Assembly (NCBI GenBank): GCA_037447655.1
Contig: JBBHKE010003214.1
Span: forward strand, 1 to 56,635
Direction: 5' to 3'
DNA from: Zygnema cylindricum
Lineage: Eukaryota; Streptophyta; Zygnematophyceae; Zygnematales; Zygnemataceae
DNA length: 56,635 nt
Shown: positions 46,501 through 56,635 of the stretch, in pieces
Numbering within the stretch: the first letter of the stretch is position 1
Layout: every line of letters begins with the position of its first letter
Program-made: the position numbers and the translations under genes
The notes under the pieces: generated by a model
Database searches by the model: none
The model's input: only the letters and a program-made list of their open reading frames with translations
What the model was told of the DNA's origin: nothing

Positions 46501-47039
46501 ATGTTTAGTAAAGAAATAGCAAAATAAATGGTACGGAATGGTGCAAAAATGCTTTAGCAACCCACCGCATTTTTTCCATGACGGAGGTCCACCTTAAAGA
46601 GAAGTGTCGTTGCCTTGAAAAAGAAAAATGGCGATATCATTCTCGGGAAAATTGAGCACTTCTCAATTTTATGTACCGTTAACAGTTTCCGCATACTCCA
46701 CCAAGACAACAGCTAAATAAGCTTTCGCATGTCACGCTATCAAGTGCATATTCACCAATTTTGGCTTGTAAACAAACTAAAGCGAACAGGCAGTTTTTCC
46801 ATCAAAAGTTACTCACACATTTACTACCAATAATTGTCATGCGAATCTGTTACAGTGACTTGGAAGTAAGTTACACCATGAATAGCTATTAGTGTTAATA
46901 ATATTATATCAGCGCCCCTAAATTAAGACCCTTGTAATAAAAATAGAATTAATAATACTATTTTTCCTTTTACGCTAATATAGACACTTCTTAATTAGTG
47001 TAAATTACTCTAACGCAGTAGGTATTCAAATAAAGTACA
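43533..47039. other. Gene-poor AT-rich region
   Basis: No coding exon could be supported on either strand. Visible items are short direct repeats of GACGGTTGTAGA around 44960-45060, a small palindrome at 45511-45532, and a TACACCATGAATAGCTATTAG end at about 46872 that belongs to the MITE family but has no clear partner. Upstream non-coding exons of the Gly-rich gene may lie here. Confidence 0.45.
45511..45532. repeat. Perfect hairpin, related to 47821-47842
   Basis: Arms AAACCACCTC and GAGGTGGTTT are separated by two bases and followed by Ts. It looks like a bacterial terminator, but the setting is eukaryotic. A near-identical palindrome occurs 2.3 kb away. Confidence 0.7.
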
Positions 47040-47220
47040 GAACACTGTGTATCGCTTTCAGTGCTAAATGTTTTTTTTGGCACTTAAAACATCTTTTCTC
47101 CGTACATACATGTTGGATTCTCAATTTGAGACCGCAATTGGAAGCTGAGAATCTTACCTTTCAATTATAACCGTCAGATTGACAATCCGACAAGTGTGTA
47201 CGAAAAAAATACGTTTTAAG
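47040..47220. mobile_element. MITE family copy 4, right end unclear
   Basis: Left end AACACTGTGTATCGCTTTCAG. The inner dyad is CTCCGTACATACATGTTGGA near 47098 against CCGACAAGTGTGTACGAAA near 47187. The expected right terminal repeat is not evident, so the copy may be truncated. Confidence 0.55.
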
Positions 47221-48470
47221 CATAGATGTCCATTTCGTACGGATTTGGACTTTTTTACGAAAACTACGTAGTATTCGCGTGTTTCGTAAATTTCGTAAAT
47301 TTCGTACGTCTCATATTGTACGGAAATTGTACGGACAATTAAAAATTGCTTCATTTGCGCGCGCGTATTTTTTGTCTTCCACTCCGTCTTTAGAAGGAAG
47401 CCGCCGTTGGAGACGCTGTAAATTCAGGCGCTCGCCGCGAGTTCGTTGCAATTTTCAGTTTTTTAGGGTATTGAATATTGAAATTTTTTGAAATTTGAAA
47501 GTCCAAAAAAAGCACGAATTTTACCTACGAATTTTAAAATTTTGAAATTGTTTTATGCGCACTGTACGTAGTAATCGTTAGTTTAGGGTACTTTTGCATG
47601 TGCTAAAGTTACAGTTATTTTCTGTCGTTTTCCTTCATAACTTACAAAAAAACGAGAAAATAAGCAGCCGTACCAAAAAAATGAAAATACCACCGTACAA
47701 GTTGCATTACCGTGAAACTTTATACGTTCAGTAGTTTGTCGTCTATCGAGATGTAATTTGTCGTCTAGCGCATTTCGACCCATTTTCGCGTCCTTCCAGC
47801 ACATGTTCAAACTTTACATCAAATCACCTCGCGAGGTGATTTTAAATATAGTCCAATAAGGGCGAATAGGCAGATGCTGTCGCACGTGTCGGAAGTTTTT
47901 TCAATTTTTGTGCGCGGAGTACCAAAAAAAAAACCCCACACGTTTCCAGCCTGTGCGTACTGTTTTCCGTGCGCTGATTTTCGTACAGGGGCCGTCTCTC
48001 TTAAACACACGTCATACGCCGTAGGAAAAGCATTGGGCACATGTCGGCAAGTGGGAAGACGAAAAACGAAACCGCATGCGACAGCGAAAGATATTTAAAA
48101 ATTTCGACACGTCGACAATGTGGCGTACGGACATTACGAAGTCACAAAAATTGTACAGCGTGCGGAGATACGCCCCAAATTGAAGCCGAGTGGAAGTTTC
48201 GCCTCATTTTGTGTACCACTTCATCTGTCGCATTGTTTCGTACAAGTCTACGTAAGTCACTTTTTAAGTAACAAGTTATTTGCGTTTACATCCGAATGCT
48301 CTGAAAGCTGTACGGAGAATCTTCGCTAAAAAACAAAGTAACAAGACTAAGTTTCAGTTACATGCGAAATCACCCTAAGTTGTGTGTTTCCAAACTAGTG
48401 TTCCGTACAAGACAGTTGAGCTGCACACATTTGTTTGTCGTAAAATTTTCAGTGTGAAAACTGCCTAGTC
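47220..48470. other. GTACG-word-rich region
   Basis: Rich in TTTCGTAC, GTACGG and CGTAC words, like the LTRs at 3480-3960 and the interior of MITE copy 5. No ORF is convincing. A 22-bp palindrome, AAATCACCTC-GC-GAGGTGATTT, sits at 47821-47842. Probably an uncharacterised repeat. Confidence 0.45.
47821..47842. repeat. 22-bp perfect palindrome
   Basis: AAATCACCTC, GC, GAGGTGATTT: fully self-complementary. Shares the CACCTCG-GAGGTG core and flanking A/T with the hairpin at 45511-45532. Confidence 0.75.
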
Positions 48471-48473
48471 TCG

Positions 48474-48536
48474 ACTTTTACGCACTTTTACGCACTTTTA
48501 CGCACTTCTACGCACTTACCACGCTTTTTACGCACG
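48474..48536 (+). repeat. Short tandem repeat of TTTTACGCAC
   Basis: About five copies of a ~10-bp unit (ACGCACTTTT with variants) just upstream of the telomere-like array. Confidence 0.8.
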
Positions 48537-48750
48537 TCCACTCACATTATATTCATTTTTTAAACGCCCTTTTACGCCCTTTCTAGGCAATTTCCGGTAC
48601 TTCCGCACTTCTCATGCACTTCTGCAAATGCTTTTCGTTAGCCTTACTAGCTTCCCTTTCTTGGAGGTTATCCTCTTCTCACAGTAAGTGACTCTTCCTC
48701 CTCTGTAATCTAAATAAATATGGGCTGTAATACGAATAAATAAGTGAAAT

Positions 48751-48887
48751 AACCTTAACCTTAACCTTAACCTTAACCTTAACCTTAACCTTAACCTTAA
48801 CCTTAACCTTAACCTTAACCTTAACCTTAACCTTAACCTTAACCTTAACCTTAACCTTAACCTTAACCTCAACCTCAACCTTAACCT

Positions 48888-48921
<34 letters not shown>

Positions 48922-49210
48922 CCCTTACCCTAACCCTAACCCTAACCCTAACCCTAACCCTAACCGTAAAACTAACTTGAATCCTAACCTTAATCCTAAC
49001 TAACCCTAACGCTAGCCTTAATCCCAACCCTATTCCTACCCTAACCCTATTTCTTACCCTATCTTAGCCCTATGCCTAACCCTATCTTTAACCCTACCTT
49101 AGCCCTAACCCTAAGCCTACCCTAAACGCTAACCCTAACTCTAAGCCTGACCTTAACCCTAACCCTCAACCTGGCGCTAACCGTAACCATTACCTTAACC
49201 CTGACCTGAG
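48751..49210 (+). repeat. Interstitial telomere-like array
   Basis: 48751 to ~48885 is a near-pure array of about 22 AACCTT units. It passes through CCTCAA variants into CCCTAA units (to about 48965, including one CCCTAAA), then decays into irregular CCCTAA-like units up to about 49210. The complementary unit TTAGGG is telomere-like. A minus-strand MRLRLRL ORF is an artefact of the repeat. Confidence 0.85.
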
Positions 49211-50008
49211 TGATTAACTCCAACCCTAGTGAATTTTAGCTTTTTGTTAAGCACTTAATTCATCCGTTACCGGCATGGTTGTACTAAGTTTTCCGTTTTT
49301 TCAGGTCTTTGTTTTCAACTCTTTAGGCATTTTCAGTGAAGGTAGTTTTGTTAAGCTCAGTTGTAGCTTTTATCTCTGGATTCCTTCCACATTTTTCAGC
49401 GAGTATAATTGGATTTTTTCGTTTGTAAGTTCCGTTCATTTTGTTTTTTTAAGCCAGGGTTGCAGTTTGGTGTGTTCCTTAAGGATGAGAACAAAGGGGT
49501 GGGGGGGAGAGGGAGAGGAGGAGGAGAGGGAGAGGGAGAGGGGGAGGGGGAGGGGGAGAGGGAGAGGGAGAGAGAGAAAAAGAAGTGTTTTCTTTAGCTC
49601 TTTTTGGCATGCAGGGAAGCGGTGTTCTTTCAAATTTTGAAGTCCAATACTCGTACATTTTACATTATTAATAAAACCAAAAATAACGTGTTTTCTTTTT
49701 AATTTTTTGGGAAGATGATTTTGTTTTACTTCTTTACTTTTCAATTGTTAAACTTTGTTTCATTCAACCTTATATTGATCTATAGTACTTTACTGGTTTT
49801 TTAGTTTTACCTATGGCATTTTCCAACCCCCCTCCCCTTTTTTTTTCTTTCTTTCTTTTGTGTTTTTTAAACTTTGCTGGTTTGATTCGAAGCAGATAAA
49901 CATTCCTTGTGTTTTTAACAACTGAGACAAAAACGGAAAAAATATTCTTTTACGGTCGAAATAAACTACTTTCCCACCCTAATTTTTGTTCTTTGGAGAA
50001 CTAACATT
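49211..50008. other. Region upstream of the KGD4-like gene
   Basis: T-rich sequence with a GA tract at 49498-49580. No ORF is supported. It should contain the promoter of the gene starting at 50009; no core element can be named. Confidence 0.4.
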
Positions 50009-51941
50009 ATGCCTCCTAAACGAATTCCCCTGATCAAGTTTCCAAATCGAAGGGGGGGAACTTCATCCGTACAAGGTATGACATTTTTCTCTTTAAAATC
50101 TCTTTCTGTTGAAGGAGAGTTTCATCCTGGACTTCCAGAAAAGATGCATTAGTGTAGAAAAATTTCACTCCATTCCCCTCTCTTCTTCCTTCCTTCCATC
50201 TCTCCTCCCTCTTTCTCATTCCATCTTTATTACATCACTCTCTCTTCCTCCCTCTCTTAGTCTCTTGCTCTCTCTCCCCCTCCTTTTCGTCCTTCCCCTT
50301 TTTCCCCTCTCTCTCCCTCCCTCTCTCCCTCTCTCCGGCTTTTGGAGAAGCCGGTCCTCACATACGAGGCCCCCAACTGTTCTATTTAAAAATGTATGCC
50401 CTAAAAAATAAAAATGCATGTATCAAAAATACAATTGTATGCACTAAAAAGAAAATGTATGCACTGAACCCTAAAAAAATAAATATGTGTAAAAACGTAT
50501 GCACTAAAACTAAAAACATACACACTGAAAATAGAAACCCGTGCTCAAAAAAAAATTGTGTGCACTAAAATAAAAAATGTATGCTCCAAAAAAATGAAAA
50601 TTTATGCACTAAATATGTATCATGTACCCAATAATACAGAGCACCAAGTGACATCAGCAACTTCGTCAGCTATTCCAAAAGTTGCAACAGGGAATGGAGA
50701 GAGTAAAATATCAAAAACTGATTCAGTAATTCCTAAGGCACCGGATAGTAGGAAGCCTGGGGGAAGTGCTACTATGCAACCAAAAAGGAGAGGCCTTACA
50801 GAGGACGAAATCGAGGCCATTATGGTGAGAAAACCTAAGAAAACCCTAAAGAACCTTACCGAAGTTTTTCGTTCCTGTGTTCTGATCTTGAACAAAAACA
50901 CTTTTTTTTTCCTTTTTTAGTCTATGACATCTTTTTTTTTTGGTTTAGCTATTATTTTTATTAACAGAATTTATATAAGTATGAGCTTTTTAGAGCAATT
51001 CAAATCGAGGATGAATTTCCGATGATCGATTATACATATTGAAATGTATCCAAATTAAATTTCAATTAGAAAAGAAAAATAAAAACAAAAACTACACCGT
51101 GAATCGCTATTAGGGTAATGAAATAGATAGCGTAATGAAACAATTAGCGTTTTTTACGCTAATTGGGAATGTCGTTTTTTTTTTAAATAATTTTTATTCT
51201 ATTTTTTCGTAAACTCTAATTTGTAAACTGCTTTGTAAAAATTTTCGGTGCAGAATATCTCCACACTAAAATATGTGCATGTACGAAATTGTTTAAATCG
51301 TACGCCGTCGCGTTTTTTTGACATCCGCGAATGCCGGAAAATATTTACGCAATTACATGTTAGCGCGACTACGGGACAGCGTGAATATCTTTTCTGTACT
51401 TTTCTACTTGAAAAAGTACAAAAAAGTACGGCTCTGACAGACCGTACACCACACTATTTATAATGGCACTATATTAGAGTCATGAATCCTATTTAATGGG
51501 CTAACTCAAATAACGTGTAGAAACATTTAGATTGTTTAATTCTATTTGAGAATTTGCCGAAAAAAACAGGGTACCTCAATTAGCGCTCAACACGCTAATA
51601 GCGATTCACGGTGTACTCTATCAAAAAAAATGCACTACAAATACTGGACCGAAATGTACATATTTCGAGTTCCTGAATAACTGTTGAAAAGGACAAATTT
51701 AGTGAACCTGCAAAATCGGGTCACTGACTAGCACAGGTGCAATACGTTTTAGTACCTTTTGTAATATACTGTACATATTGAATTATCGAGATTCTGAAAC
51801 GATAGATATCGTTTTTTGCCAATTTTCGTCTGTGCAAATAATACAATATGAATCCCTACTTTTTTATTTTGGATATGATCCTTTTCTTTAAACAATATGT
51901 TTGGAATGTTTTTTAATGTGCAGTTGGGAGGTTCGACGTAG
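50009..51941 (+). CDS. KGD4: KGD4/MRPS36-type 2-oxoglutarate dehydrogenase adaptor (89 aa)
   Basis: Exons 50009-50075, 50640-50824 and 51924-51941 join in frame (270 nt). The N-terminus MPPKRIPLIKFPNRRGG matches the family's PLI(R/K)FP(D/N)RR motif. The middle is polar, Ser/Lys/Pro-rich and apparently disordered. The C-terminus reads KRRGLTEDEIEAIMLGGST, the family's EEMEAI..GG signature. In yeast and animals this protein tethers the E3 subunit to the mitochondrial 2-oxoglutarate dehydrogenase core (TCA cycle). Length fits the family (about 90-130 aa). The last exon has only five codons plus stop and lies beyond a 1.1-kb intron containing MITE copy 5. That exon is inferred from its GTGCAG acceptor and the expected LGG ending. 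Confidence 0.86.
50160..50338 (+). repeat. CT-rich tract in KGD4-like intron 1
   Basis: About 180 bp of CTCCCTCT-type sequence in the first intron. After it, 50390-50630 holds several loose copies of a TGTATGCACTAAAAA motif that lead up to the exon 2 acceptor. Confidence 0.8.
51004..51863. mobile_element. Dispersed repeat, copy 2, with a nested MITE
   Basis: The flanks 51004-51092 and 51616-51863 match the repeat at 35578-35988 (start GAGGATGAATTTCCGATGATCG, later TTCGAGTTCCTGAATAA and ATGAATCCCTA). MITE copy 5 interrupts it. All lie in intron 2 of the KGD4-like gene. Confidence 0.6.
51093..51615. mobile_element. MITE family copy 5, perfect terminal inverted repeats
   Basis: Ends are exact inverted repeats: TA then CACCGTGAATCGCTATTAG on the left (51093-51113), and its complement followed by TA on the right (51595-51615). 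The element spans 523 bp including the TA duplications, so TA-targeting (Tc1/mariner-like) is plausible. The interior is GTACG-rich, with a 71-codon ORF (51248-51463) that matches nothing I recognise; no transposase motif is seen. Confidence 0.85.
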
Positions 51942-54104
51942 TTTTTTTTTTACATCAAGCGATGTTTTTGAGTCAAAAGTTCATCAAAATAATTTTAAAA
52001 GCTAGAAATCTCCAACGAGTCTGGAGCTGCTTAAGAAAAAATAGAGAAAAGAAAACAAACGAGACCTTCTGAATGTACCAAAAGGGGACCTTTAAAAGAT
52101 ATTTTGTTTCTTTCTGGAGACTCAGAGCTTCTAATGCTGTGAAATATCGGGCCATCTTGTGACTATCTGTCACAGGAAAGGTTTGTCAGTTTTCTTTTTC
52201 TTTTTTGTGTCATCATAATTCAGTATGAGAAGAAAAATGTTCTTAGGCCATTTTATTTTACAGCCGTGAATCATTGTTGAATTTCGGTACATTTGGTGAA
52301 AATCATGTCGTAAAGGCATTTTTTACTCCGGAAACCTTTTCCTCAAGTTTAATTGTGTCAAGAAAAGTTGTTTTCGAAGTAAATTTTCTTTGCTTTAGTA
52401 TAGAGTTATATAGAGGAAAGCCTGAGAAAGTACAAAATCGCAAGTTCTCTTAATATTCTTACGTGGTTTGGAAAGGTTTTTAGTTCTAGATGTAGATTTT
52501 CGATTCCAAACGAAGAATTTTTTCGGTAGTCTTTTGGTTTGTTGTACAATAAAGTCAGGAGCTTAACCTTCTGAATCGTGTACTAAATTTTGGATCCTTG
52601 CCAACTTCTTTTATTTTCTCTCGTGGGATGTTCAGATGTCGTTGTTTCTGGGTTAGCTGTTTTTTTTCATGTCCATTGTTGTTTGTTTTATTTTGTATGT
52701 TAGTTTCTTTTGCGGTGTTTTTCAGTTGGTTCGATTGTGCGAGTCCTTTTGGTTTTGTTTCCTTTCCTTTGTTTCCATTTGGTTTACCATCTCGCGGTTT
52801 AGTAAAGCTTATTTTTAATTGCATGTGAATGTGATAGTGAAGAATTAGATTTGCTAAGATTTCGTAATTTGTTTTATTTTTTTGTAGATTTTTATTTAAT
52901 TTAAGATTTTGTGGTTATGTACTTTTACTGTCTTCCATTTCAACTGTTGACTGAAGATAGTTTTTTTGAATGGGTTATTGAAGGCTAAGTGGTGAACACT
53001 TTCTACATAACTTTGTCGTGAAATATGGCAATCCAATCACAATGCTCTTTGATGCTCCACAAAACATGGGTATTATCATACAGACGATATTGTTGAAATA
53101 CATAAGCTTTATTAAACGAGCGCGACGGTCAAGCACCAGAAAAAGAGTACATGAAAACAGAAAAAAGGGAGGAATGGAGAATAAAGTGGGAAATGTCAAA
53201 ATAACACTTATAGGCATGATATAACATTCACTCGAGAAGCTGAGCTACTACCACTAAAGCGATAGAAAACAGATAATAACTGATAGCACAGAAGCAGTCA
53301 GTTTTCCAGTTCTTTTTTTATGTCCGTTGTCGAAAAAAAAGCTATCTGTGCTTATGGGAAGCACGATAAGGCCTGTTTTACACCGAAACTCAAATTCTCT
53401 TACAGTATCCGGCAGCCTTAGAAATTATTCCCAGACTAAGCAAAAATTTCAAGGATCCATGGAATTAACCACCGAATGGAAGACAACCACAAATTGAAAA
53501 CATTTTATAAAAGCAAAAGGTCTTATCACATCACATTTTTCAAATCACAAAATAGTCACACTTTTCATGTCACATAATTTCATATCACTTTTTTTGGGCA
53601 GTATCCTCATTCCCACAGGCGTTACAGGTAAAACAGTAAAGACAAAACACCGGAACTGACATTGTTACTAACCTGTGATTAGATGGTGTCAAATTATAAA
53701 TGGTAATGTACACCACAGACATTACAACGAACAATAATGATTCCTAGGAAATGCAGAAAAAAAAACGCCCTCTCACTCTTTACCTTCTCCTTCTCCCTCT
53801 CCCTCTCCCTCTCCCTTTCCCTCTCCTTCAATTTTTGTCTCCTATCTTTGTCTGTTTCCCCTATATCTTCCAGAACCTTCCAGGCTCTAATACCTGGAGT
53901 TTCCCAAAATGTTATAAAAGTATTCCATTGTATGAGTTTTTTGGCTCCATTTGGGCACCTAACGACAACTTATATAAGACAAAAAGAAAGAATTCCCACC
54001 ACTACCGCCGACCGACCCTTTCGTCTCCATCACAAAAAACAACAAAAATTATTCCTCAATAAAAAATAGAAATCTAGTCGAATAATCTCTCTCTCTTTCT
54101 CTCC
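51942..54104. other. Intergenic region between the KGD4-like and EXS genes
   Basis: The left part is likely the 3' UTR of the KGD4-like gene and the right part the 3' UTR of the convergent EXS gene. T-rich and A-rich runs, and a CT tract at 53765-53825. No gene is supported; a Lys-rich minus-strand ORF at 52555-52824 is the complement of T-rich sequence. Confidence 0.45.
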
Positions 54105-56299
54105 TTACGCCATCCTCGGAACCTGTTTGGACGGTGATATCAGAGCCATTTCTTCCTCTCTCTCCCTCTCCCTCTCTCTCTCCCTCTCCCCTGCCAAATC
54201 TGCTAAACTAATAGCTGACTGAGACGCTTTCATCGTCATTTTGTTCCATTCGTTCTCGACTCGAAAAAAAACCCATTGGAACCTTCGCACCATTTCCAAC
54301 GCCGCGACAACAAAAACCGTGACGAAATTTTTCCTCAGATGAGACGAAAGTTTGTACGTCCACGAGACTCGGAGGACGAGGTTTGAACACATGGCCCAAT
54401 AGTATACCTGAGTCAAAAAAAAGTTGTTGGAATACAACAAAATCAAACAAAAGAAAATGAATCAAAATACAATAGAACACCTAAGTAAAAAAAAAAGTTG
54501 TGAGGATACAAAACAAAAAAACAAAACAAAATAACAAAACAAAGTAAGAAAAACAAAACAGAATCAAAAAAAAGAAAATAAATCAAAATGCGACAAAACA
54601 CACCTCAGTCGAACAAAATTAATCGGTTGGAGATGAGGCCAGTATCAAACTAAAATTGAGGATACAAAGGGAAATAACTAAAAACAAAACAACTATTACT
54701 AAATAAAACTACTCGGTTATAAATTAGGACGGCATCAAAAGAAAATTGTGGATACAAACAAATTACTAAAACACAGCAAGCAAAACTACTTGAAGCAAAA
54801 CTACTTGAAGCAAAACTACTTGAAGCAAAATTATCACAAACGAAATAACTACAAATGAAGTTACTCAGTTGTAGATGAGGCCGGTAACAAAGAAATTGTG
54901 AATACAAACAAAATCTCTACAGACAAAAGTACTCGGTTATAATTGAGGCATCTTCTCGACATCATCGCCGACCAAAATTGCAGTTTAAAATTTTTGCAAA
55001 TCTACAATCGTAAGAATTGCTTTGCAAACAGTTATTCTTTCCACTCTAAAAATAAGAAAAATGTCAAGAGCAATAATATACAAGAAGCCCATCATAGTTC
55101 AGCAAAACATCCTATAAAAGCCTAAAGCTCCCTAAAAGACCAACAAAATTCTCAGAAACCCTAAGAAAACCATAAAAAACTCACCCATCTCCTTCCGTAA
55201 TGTAGGTTGTTTCGCAGGAGAGGATTTCTCGAATTGCAATTCCCGGAAAAGCATCTGCACAAATGTGACTTAAAAGTTATAAATAATTAGCCTTTTTAAA
55301 ATAATGATAATGATGATGGGAATTCTTTTTTTAATAATGATAATGATAATGAGAATTAATTTCTGTGCTGAACTTAGTCCAATCTCTCCCTCTCCTTCCC
55401 CCTCTCCCTCTCGCTCCCCCTCCCCCTCTCCCTCCCCCTCTCCCTCTCGCTCCTTTCCCTCCCCACCCTCCCTCCCCTCCCACTCCCTCCTCTCCTTCTC
55501 CCTTCCCTCATGGCCTCATTTCATACAAGAGAACAGCATGACCACAAGCCTCTCTAAACTCACTGAAAACTTTAGTCCCTTAACTATTCAAAACTATTCT
55601 GAAGTCACACCCAAAGCAAAAAAAACCCTAAAACAGTTTCACTTCCATGTAACCTAACTCATTCTAGCAAATAGGAATATTCTCACTTCACATTTTCATT
55701 TTGTCATGTTTTGGTCATCTTTTGGTAAAGTTACCCGATATTTGGTAAAATATTCAGGAAACATGACCAAAACAAGACAAAAAGATGACCAAAAAATGTA
55801 AATGAGAACATGCCTATCGGTCTCCAAAAATCCTGAAATTTGGAGACACATCCTCTTGTACTCCTCTCTCTCCTCCACCTCCTCTCTCTCTCTCCTCCTC
55901 TCCCCCCTCGTCTCTTTCGTCTTCCACCACCTCTCTCTCTCCTCTCTCTCCCATATCCTCTCTCCTCTCTCCTAAACAACCATTTATCGAATCGGTACTT
56001 AGCCCAATTTGAGATCTCTCATCATTAAACCTCTCTCAACATTAATCCTTTCCCCAACATTTAATCCTCTCTCAAAATTAAATCCTCTCTCAACATTAAA
56101 CATCTCTAAATGTTAAAAGCACTAAAAACTTACCCGAAGTCCCAATCTCGTGATATATCCCAATAATAGGAGTAGCATGTGTTAATCATACTACTAAGGA
56201 TCCAAAGGGGGCGATAGTAGAAGTGCCATTGGTCTAAAGGGACATGATACTTCGTCGCTGAGAGAATAATAACCGGAAAGGCCGTACAATATTTCAAAG
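54105..56299 (-). CDS. EXS-domain (SYG1/XPR1/ERD1-like) membrane protein, C-terminal exons only
   Basis: Minus-strand exons 56299-56134, 55254-55185 and 54407-54105 join in frame. They encode ALKYCTAFPVIILSATKYH, YYRPLWILSSMINTCYSYYW, DISRDWDFG, then NPLLRNNLHYGRRW, VYYWAMCSNLVLRVSWTYKL, and ALEMVRRFQWVFFRVENEWN. This is the C-terminal part of the EXS domain with its conserved RPLW, YYW-W, and R-R-RRFQW-FFRVENEW motifs. Family members are multi-pass proteins of the Golgi or plasma membrane; SPX-EXS members export phosphate. The N-terminus, including any SPX domain, lies beyond the window, so the subfamily is undecided. The tail has an Arg-Glu repeat encoded by a GA tract at 54150-54195 and ends KQVPRMA at 54105. 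Confidence 0.92.
55375..55510 (+). repeat. CT/GA tract in the EXS gene intron
   Basis: About 135 bp of CCCTCTCC-type sequence (GA-rich in the EXS transcript). A second similar tract lies at 55858-55975 in the same intron (55255-56133). Confidence 0.85.
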
Positions 56300-56344
56300 C
56301 TGCAATAGAAAACAAGAGTAAATTGCAAAAGAGTAAATTGCAAG

Positions 56345-56635
56345 TATATCAGCTTTAAAATAGGTAATTGGTTGTATCATTATATCAGTTTTATAATACG
56401 TAATTGATTATCATTGTATCGGTTTTATAATACCTAATTGATTATCATTATATCAGTTCTATAATACGCAATTGATTATCATTATATCAGTTTTATAATA
56501 CGTAATCGATTATCATTATGTCAGTTTTATAATACGTAATTGATTATCATTATGTCAGTTTTATAATACGTAATCAATTATCATTATGTCAGTTTTATAA
56601 TACGTAATCGATTATCATTATATCAGTTTTATAAT
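56345..56635 (+). repeat. 34-bp minisatellite at the right edge
   Basis: About eight copies of a 34-bp unit containing TATCAGTTTTATAATACGTA and then ATTGATTATCATTA. The first copies are degenerate and the array is cut by the window end. It lies just upstream (in EXS sense) of the exon at 56299, so within an EXS intron. Confidence 0.9.

Noticed and set aside
48612-48878. Leu-Arg repeat ORF on the minus strand
   Set aside because: Translation of the AACCTT array.
49275-49640. 121-codon Phe/Ser-rich ORF
   Set aside because: Composition follows T-rich DNA and then a GA tract; no splice context or domain.
52555-52824. Lys/Asn/Gln-rich minus-strand ORF of 89 codons
   Set aside because: It is the complement of T-rich probable 3' UTR of the KGD4-like gene; no motif or splice context supports it.
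56345-56635. CRISPR-like array of 34-bp repeats
   Set aside because: The units are contiguous with no unique spacers; it is a minisatellite in a eukaryotic intron.

Overview
The window is nuclear DNA of a photosynthetic eukaryote, most likely a green or streptophyte alga. Evidence: GT-AG introns throughout, Ty1/Copia retrotransposons with plant-like RT/RNase H, a small gene product with a plastid-transit-like N-terminus, an EXS-family transporter and an EGF-exostosin (GT47) protein. The species cannot be named from the sequence. DNA is AT-rich outside coding exons, and GA/CT simple tracts are abundant.

Bases 1-20.5 kb are a nest of decayed Copia elements. Copia A (minus, 1-~9037) was split by a young non-autonomous LTR element (2723-6394, perfect 5-bp target duplication, LTRs differing at 3 of 1354 positions). 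A Copia fragment at ~9.1-11.4 kb carries an internal inversion bounded by an 18-bp inverted duplication. Copia C (minus, 12936-18861) sits inside an older solo LTR of the same family as the young element, and that LTR itself interrupts another Copia gag (19815-20462). Three of these families place, directly against the 5' LTR, a sequence matching the anticodon-loop region of initiator tRNA-Met. In two of them gag starts inside the LTR and reads through this site.

Bases 21.6-39.2 kb hold one 13-exon gene on the plus strand, assembled here by matching splice phases. It encodes 1844 residues: an N-terminal signal anchor, then three tandem EGF-plus-exostosin modules. Intron positions and phases are the same in all three modules, so the gene grew by whole-module tandem duplication. 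Its introns hold polypurine/polypyrimidine tracts beside splice sites, MITEs and a degenerate satellite.

Bases 39.2-56.6 kb are gene-sparse but hold three small or partial genes: a four-exon minus-strand gene for a Gly-rich single-TM protein, probably plastid-targeted (41602-43532); a three-exon plus-strand gene for a KGD4/MRPS36-type adaptor of 2-oxoglutarate dehydrogenase, with a 6-codon last exon (50009-51941); and the 3' end of a minus-strand EXS (SYG1/XPR1/ERD1-like) gene running off the right edge. Between them lie a telomere-like array (48751-49210), a CATATA microsatellite containing a foldback element, and a MITE family with at least five copies across the right two thirds of the window.
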